DNA of 8,723 nucleotides from Bacillota bacterium (GTDB lineage: Bacteria; Bacillota; Clostridia; Acetivibrionales; DSM-1351). The position numbers and the translations under genes are program-made. Location of the stretch: assembly GCA_023431385.1 (NCBI GenBank), contig JAEYWA010000243.1, forward strand, positions 1 to 8,723. Direction: 5' to 3'. Below the pieces are notes generated by a model. That model made no database searches. It saw only the letters and a list, made by a program, of their open reading frames with translations, and was not told the DNA's origin. Within the stretch, counting starts at the first letter, position 1. Every line of letters begins with the position of its first letter. Positions 6,234 through 8,723 of the stretch are shown here, in pieces.

Positions 6234-7100
6234 TTAAGGTATAAAATACCCTGATTGCTTTACAATGTCCTCACCGGAAAGGAATTCTTTTGTTGCTTCT
6301 CCTACAGTCTTTGAAGTGCTATTAAGATAAGCTTGAATCGCATGATACCCTGCTGCGTAGCCTCCACAATAAGGAATATCAAGCATTTTGCCCTCAGGGA
6401 CCATTGGGTGATCGCCATATATATAATTTCGCACCTCCATGAAGCCTGTAACATCAAGGCTTTGCCCAATAATCCTTCTTGTTCTGTCCAAATCATTCTC
6501 GCTAATCTTTGTAACCCAAGGTCCGACATATTCTTCACCGTACAAGACAGCTGCAAAACTTTCTGCAAGACCTTCAACTGCGAGATATTGACTTAAACTA
6601 ACATTCATGAATTTCCAACTTATATTATTAACAAGTACATTATGATGAAATTCATGAGCAATACACGACGATAACCTTGGAATATTGTATGTATTAGGTG
6701 CAATAAGTATCTGAATATAACCCGGTGTAGATCCGACTCCTGAGTATCCTTCACTTTGTTCAAGCATTGAAGGATTCCCCAAAAAGATACCAAGTAAGAC
6801 TTCTTTCGGTATTGTAATACCTGTCGGCTGTAAGTTGCTCAGAGCTAACTCAACGGCTTGCCTGGCTTCATTCCATGCATCAGAGTCATTTAGTTGCTTA
6901 AGCATTTCACTTGTGAGCTTATCTGCACCAGATAGTGTCAAATACCCCAGAAGATTAGGGTCGCGGGGCATGTTCATTCTTTCAAACATGTCCGAAAAAG
7001 GCTCCAAAAAATATCTGTCAAAAAAATCAACTCGCTTATCATCAGGCAAAGACAACATTTCTGCATATAGCTTGTTCGTTTCTAAAATACTGATTTTCAT
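6234..7100 (-). CDS. DUF2268 (YjaZ-like) predicted zinc-dependent protease
   Basis: A 288-aa protein with the metalloprotease motif HEFHH at 149-153, read as HExxH with zinc ligands His149 and His153 and catalytic Glu150. EGLAES at 176-181 downstream offers the third, gluzincin-type ligand (Glu176 or Glu180). The arrangement fits DUF2268, a family of predicted Zn-dependent proteases whose substrate is not generally known. Conserved-looking context includes YIQILIAPN at 128-136 just before the active site and CGGYAAGYHAI at 245-255. No signal peptide or membrane segment is seen, so it is probably cytoplasmic. The start is the ATG at 7100, with GGAGG 7 nt upstream; the same frame could begin at 7130, but that would place the ribosome site inside the gene. 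It appears to be monocistronic. Its neighbours do not suggest a substrate. Confidence 0.85.
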   Translation of the reverse strand: MKISILETNKLYAEMLSLPDDKRVDFFDRYFLEPFSDMFERMNMPRDPNLLGYLTLSGADKLTSEMLKQLNDSDAWNEARQAVELALSNLQPTGITIPKEVLLGIFLGNPSMLEQSEGYSGVGSTPGYIQILIAPNTYNIPRLSSCIAHEFHHNVLVNNISWKFMNVSLSQYLAVEGLAESFAAVLYGEEYVGPWVTKISENDLDRTRRIIGQSLDVTGFMEVRNYIYGDHPMVPEGKMLDIPYCGGYAAGYHAIQAYLNSTSKTVGEATKEFLSGEDIVKQSGYFIP

Positions 7101-7157
7101 TTTTCTTCCTCCCATTAAGTTTTTGAACACTATTTGGCCTCATAATGAACAAGCTAT

Positions 7158-7188
7158 ATTATAGACTATGACGCAACGAGAAGGTCAA
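7158..7188 (-). promoter_or_regulatory. Candidate promoter for the DUF2268 gene
   Basis: On the - strand TTGACC (7183-7188) and a perfect TATAAT (7158-7163) are separated by 19 bp, longer than the preferred 17. The start would be near 7151, giving a leader of about 50 nt to the ATG at 7100. The -10 is good and the spacing is a reason for caution. Confidence 0.45.
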
Positions 7189-7283
7189 TAGGATTATAGT
7201 GCATTTTATATTGCACCTTATGTACCTCTTTTTGCCTCTCATCAATTTTATATTATTAATTATAAAGTACATTTTTAGATATA

Positions 7284-7312
7284 TAAAAGAACCCGACTAT
7301 AGGTCAGGTTCT
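7284..7312 (-). terminator. Intrinsic terminator of the YesL-family gene
   Basis: AGAACC (7288-7293) pairs with GGTTCT (7307-7312). After one mismatch, GAC (7295-7297) pairs with GTC (7303-7305) around a 5-nt loop. Read on the - strand the hairpin ends in TTCTTTTATAT, a T-rich tail. It sits about 50 bp after the stop codon at 7361 and upstream of the DUF2268 promoter, so the two - strand genes are probably separate transcripts. Confidence 0.75.
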
Positions 7313-7360
7313 GCAAATGCTTTGTTATCCATTTATTATATTTTTGTGTTATATAGCATA

Positions 7361-8302
7361 TTATTTATTGTCAGGATCTTCCTCTGAGTCTGTTTTATTG
7401 TTGGAATTTAATTCTAAAGTGCTGTCCACTTCCTTATAATCCTTTTTATAGAAGCTTTCACCATCGTCTTCATCGTCTAATTCATCTAATTCTTCCGTTT
7501 CTTTAGTTTCAGTTTCAGTTACTACATATTTCTTTATAATAGGATTGACATAGAAGTTGTTCATTAAACCTATGAAGCATGGTAGTATCAGTATATACAA
7601 AATTATTCCGGCTATTATGAAATAAAATGCCAGATATGCTACAGCAAGGTTTAATACGAGAAACAGCAGGTTTGGAAGCAACTTGAGTATGGAAAAAATA
7701 AATGCGTTTTTGTAAAGGTTCTTAATACTCAAATGAACAGTAACCAGCATCGGATAAATATACAAATGCATTATCATAAAAATTGCCAACGATAGAACTA
7801 CAAAGGATGTTGCAGCAGTGGCAAGTAATCCGCTTTGGGTGGTATAGAAATTAATTGCTATACCAAGAATATACATCACAACTATATCAATTACTGTAAC
7901 CAGCATACCCTGTTTAAAGTTCTTAATAAAGTTTTCCTTAAAGTCCCACCATATGAAAGAATGCTCTTCTCTGGAATAGTTTCTTAAAATATAGGTAAAA
8001 CCTGCCTGTACAGGTCCCAGAGTAATTACCGGTACTAATGTCATCACAGCAGCTAAAAAGAATCTGATATAGAAATCACCTATTCCTCCGTCAAACTGTA
8101 ATTTTTGCAAAAAGACTGAGGATACAATAAGTGCTATTATTAAAGCAGGAATGTTAAATAAGACGAACATCAGGTTAACCCTGAGCAAATGCCAGAATTT
8201 ACGCTTAAGCACCTCAAAAAATATGAAAAATCTCGGCTTAGGAGGAGCATCCTTATCAACTCCGGGCCCTGGTTTATTGTAGTTTGCACTGAAAAACCCC
8301 AC
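7361..8302 (-). CDS. YesL-family (DUF624) integral membrane protein with acidic C-terminal tail
   Basis: A 313-aa protein with about six membrane helices (roughly 44-64, 79-99, 133-153, 160-184, 204-226, 227-249). The segment 96-132 contains GPVQAGFTYILRNYSREE, then WWDFKENFIKNFKQG, which fits the cytoplasmic loop motif of DUF624/YesL proteins. YesL genes often accompany carbohydrate-uptake or polysaccharide-use loci, but no transporter or glycosidase is next to this one and the function is unknown. Residues 262-313 form a hydrophilic tail rich in Glu and Asp. I chose the GTG at 8302 because AAGGAG (8311-8316) lies 8 nt upstream. The ATG at 8347 has no ribosome site and overlaps the likely -10 box, so it should not be in the transcript. 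The gene is followed by its own terminator. Confidence 0.8.
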   Translation of the reverse strand: MGFFSANYNKPGPGVDKDAPPKPRFFIFFEVLKRKFWHLLRVNLMFVLFNIPALIIALIVSSVFLQKLQFDGGIGDFYIRFFLAAVMTLVPVITLGPVQAGFTYILRNYSREEHSFIWWDFKENFIKNFKQGMLVTVIDIVVMYILGIAINFYTTQSGLLATAATSFVVLSLAIFMIMHLYIYPMLVTVHLSIKNLYKNAFIFSILKLLPNLLFLVLNLAVAYLAFYFIIAGIILYILILPCFIGLMNNFYVNPIIKKYVVTETETKETEELDELDDEDDGESFYKKDYKEVDSTLELNSNNKTDSEEDPDNK

Positions 8303-8323
8303 GCGCAACTCTCCTTTTCTTAT

Positions 8324-8346
8324 TGCATAGTTTGAATTACTATGCA
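8324..8346. repeat. Inverted repeat at the start of the YesL-family transcript
   Basis: TGCATAG (8324-8330) and CTATGCA (8340-8346) form a perfect 7-bp dyad around a 9-nt spacer. It begins right after the -10 box and ends 8 bp before the ribosome site. It could be a repressor operator or a small 5' hairpin in the mRNA. The upstream stretch 8375-8530 is A/T-rich and holds nothing else I can support. Confidence 0.5.
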
Positions 8347-8374
8347 TTTATAATAACAATAAGTATTTTACCAA
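8347..8374 (-). promoter_or_regulatory. Promoter of the YesL-family gene
   Basis: On the - strand TTGGTA (8369-8374), a 16-bp spacer and TATAAA (8347-8352). The start would fall near 8340, leaving a short leader of about 38 nt that contains the AAGGAG site before the GTG at 8302. The agreement between promoter, ribosome site and GTG supports all three. Confidence 0.6.
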
Positions 8375-8530
8375 GACTAAACGTCGGGTTCAACACATTT
8401 TCAAAAATACTTGATTTATTTACAAATTGTTAATTAGTTGTTAGAGATTACATACGAACTAGTGCTAAAGGTTTCTTCGTCGTTTATTAAAAATATTTTG
8501 CGCCAAAATCAGTTTTTTATAAATTAATTA

Positions 8531-8559
8531 TTGACACCCTTAAAATTACCTAGTATAAT
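8531..8559 (+). promoter_or_regulatory. Sigma-A promoter of the tRNA-Leu gene
   Basis: A perfect TTGACA (8531-8536) and a perfect TATAAT (8554-8559) with the ideal 17-bp spacer. The start would be near 8566, about 35 nt before the mature tRNA. Such full-consensus promoters are typical of stable RNA genes. Confidence 0.92.
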
Positions 8560-8600
8560 CATACTTGCTGATGCGGGAAGCGCAGCAAAAAGCCAAAAAT

Positions 8601-8683
8601 GCGATCGTGGCGGAACTGGCAGACGCGCACGTTTGAGGGGCGTGTGGGAGACCGTATGGGTTCAAGTCCCATCGATCGCACCA
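8601..8683 (+). tRNA. tRNA-Leu, anticodon GAG, with encoded CCA
   Basis: Full cloverleaf. The acceptor stem is GCGATCG (8601-8607) with CGATCGC (8673-8679), discriminator A8680 and encoded CCA 8681-8683. The D stem is GCG 8610-8612 with CGC 8624-8626. The anticodon stem is CACGT 8628-8632 with GCGTG 8640-8644, including a T-G closing pair. The anticodon loop is 8633-8639 with GAG at 8635-8637, reading CUC and CUU leucine codons. There is a long variable arm at 8645-8655, as in class II tRNAs. The T stem is ATGGG/CCCAT around TTCAAGT (8661-8667). No intron. Confidence 0.97.
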
Positions 8684-8687
8684 AGAA

Positions 8688-8723
8688 AAAGAGACGATGA
8701 TACGAAGTATCAATCGTTTCTTT
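8688..8723 (+). terminator. Hairpin terminator after tRNA-Leu, reaching the window edge
   Basis: The arm 8688-8703 pairs with 8707-8723 around the loop GAA, with one bulged A at 8712 and one G-T wobble. The stem is about 16 bp. The 3' arm ends in TTTCTTT, and any further T-run lies outside the window. It begins 5 nt after the CCA, so the tRNA is probably transcribed alone. Confidence 0.75.

Noticed and set aside
7199..7387. Open frame of 62 residues on + coding a hydrophobic peptide
   Set aside because: It starts at GTG without a ribosome site, runs through the - strand terminator at 7284-7312 and into the 3' end of the YesL-family gene. Its hydrophobicity follows from the A/T-rich DNA.
8688..8723. 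Start of a repeat, attachment site or second tRNA after tRNA-Leu
   Set aside because: The bases fold into one long hairpin ending in T-rich sequence, so a terminator explains them. No integrase gene and no duplicate of the tRNA 3' end is present in the window.
1..8723. Defence system, phage, transposon or CRISPR content
   Set aside because: Every gene of substance is explained by amino-acid, wall, protease or membrane families; no transposase, integrase, nuclease, helicase or regularly spaced repeats were seen.

Overview
The window looks like chromosomal DNA from a low-GC, spore-forming Firmicute of the class Clostridia. The reasons are strong AGGAGG-type ribosome binding sites, near-consensus sigma-A promoters, a lysine (L-box) riboswitch with an intrinsic terminator, a SpoIID/LytB-type wall enzyme and a YesL-type (DUF624) membrane protein. 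The mix of families resembles clostridial cluster III (Ruminiclostridium/Acetivibrio-like), but that is an impression and not a proven placement. I see no phage, transposon, CRISPR or plasmid features.

Layout. (1) 1-1347, + strand: an aspartokinase that lacks only its first few codons. It ends at a perfect 19-bp hairpin (1411-1452) that can terminate transcription from both sides. (2) 1563-3221, - strand: a secreted SpoIID/LytB-domain protein, convergent with the aspartokinase. (3) 3222-3790: a 569-bp divergent control region. It holds a candidate - strand promoter for the SpoIID-like gene, then a near-perfect + strand promoter (TTGACA, 17 bp, extended -10 TGaTATGAT), a complete lysine riboswitch aptamer, mutually exclusive antiterminator and terminator hairpins, and the dapA ribosome binding site. 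(4) 3791-6058, + strand: dapA, dapB and a stand-alone double-ACT protein, probably one operon, followed by a stem-loop at 6084-6127. (5) 6234-7100, - strand: a DUF2268 (YjaZ-like) predicted zinc metalloprotease. (6) 7361-8302, - strand: a YesL-family six-helix membrane protein with an acidic tail. It starts at GTG, has its own promoter and its own terminator. (7) 8531-8723, + strand: a consensus promoter, tRNA-Leu(GAG) with encoded CCA, and a hairpin that runs to the window edge.

How the parts fit. Aspartokinase makes aspartyl-phosphate, the entry to the lysine, threonine and methionine pathways. DapA and DapB carry out the first two committed steps to diaminopimelate and lysine. Free lysine should bind the leader RNA and stop transcription before dapA. 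The third gene of the operon matches only the regulatory half of an aspartokinase: two ACT domains and no kinase domain. It would therefore be made only when lysine is scarce, and it is the best candidate here for something not yet described, namely an allosteric subunit or lysine/threonine sensor acting in trans. Diaminopimelate also feeds peptidoglycan, which the neighbouring SpoIID-like enzyme would cleave, but the gene orientations give no sign of shared regulation beyond the common intergenic region.
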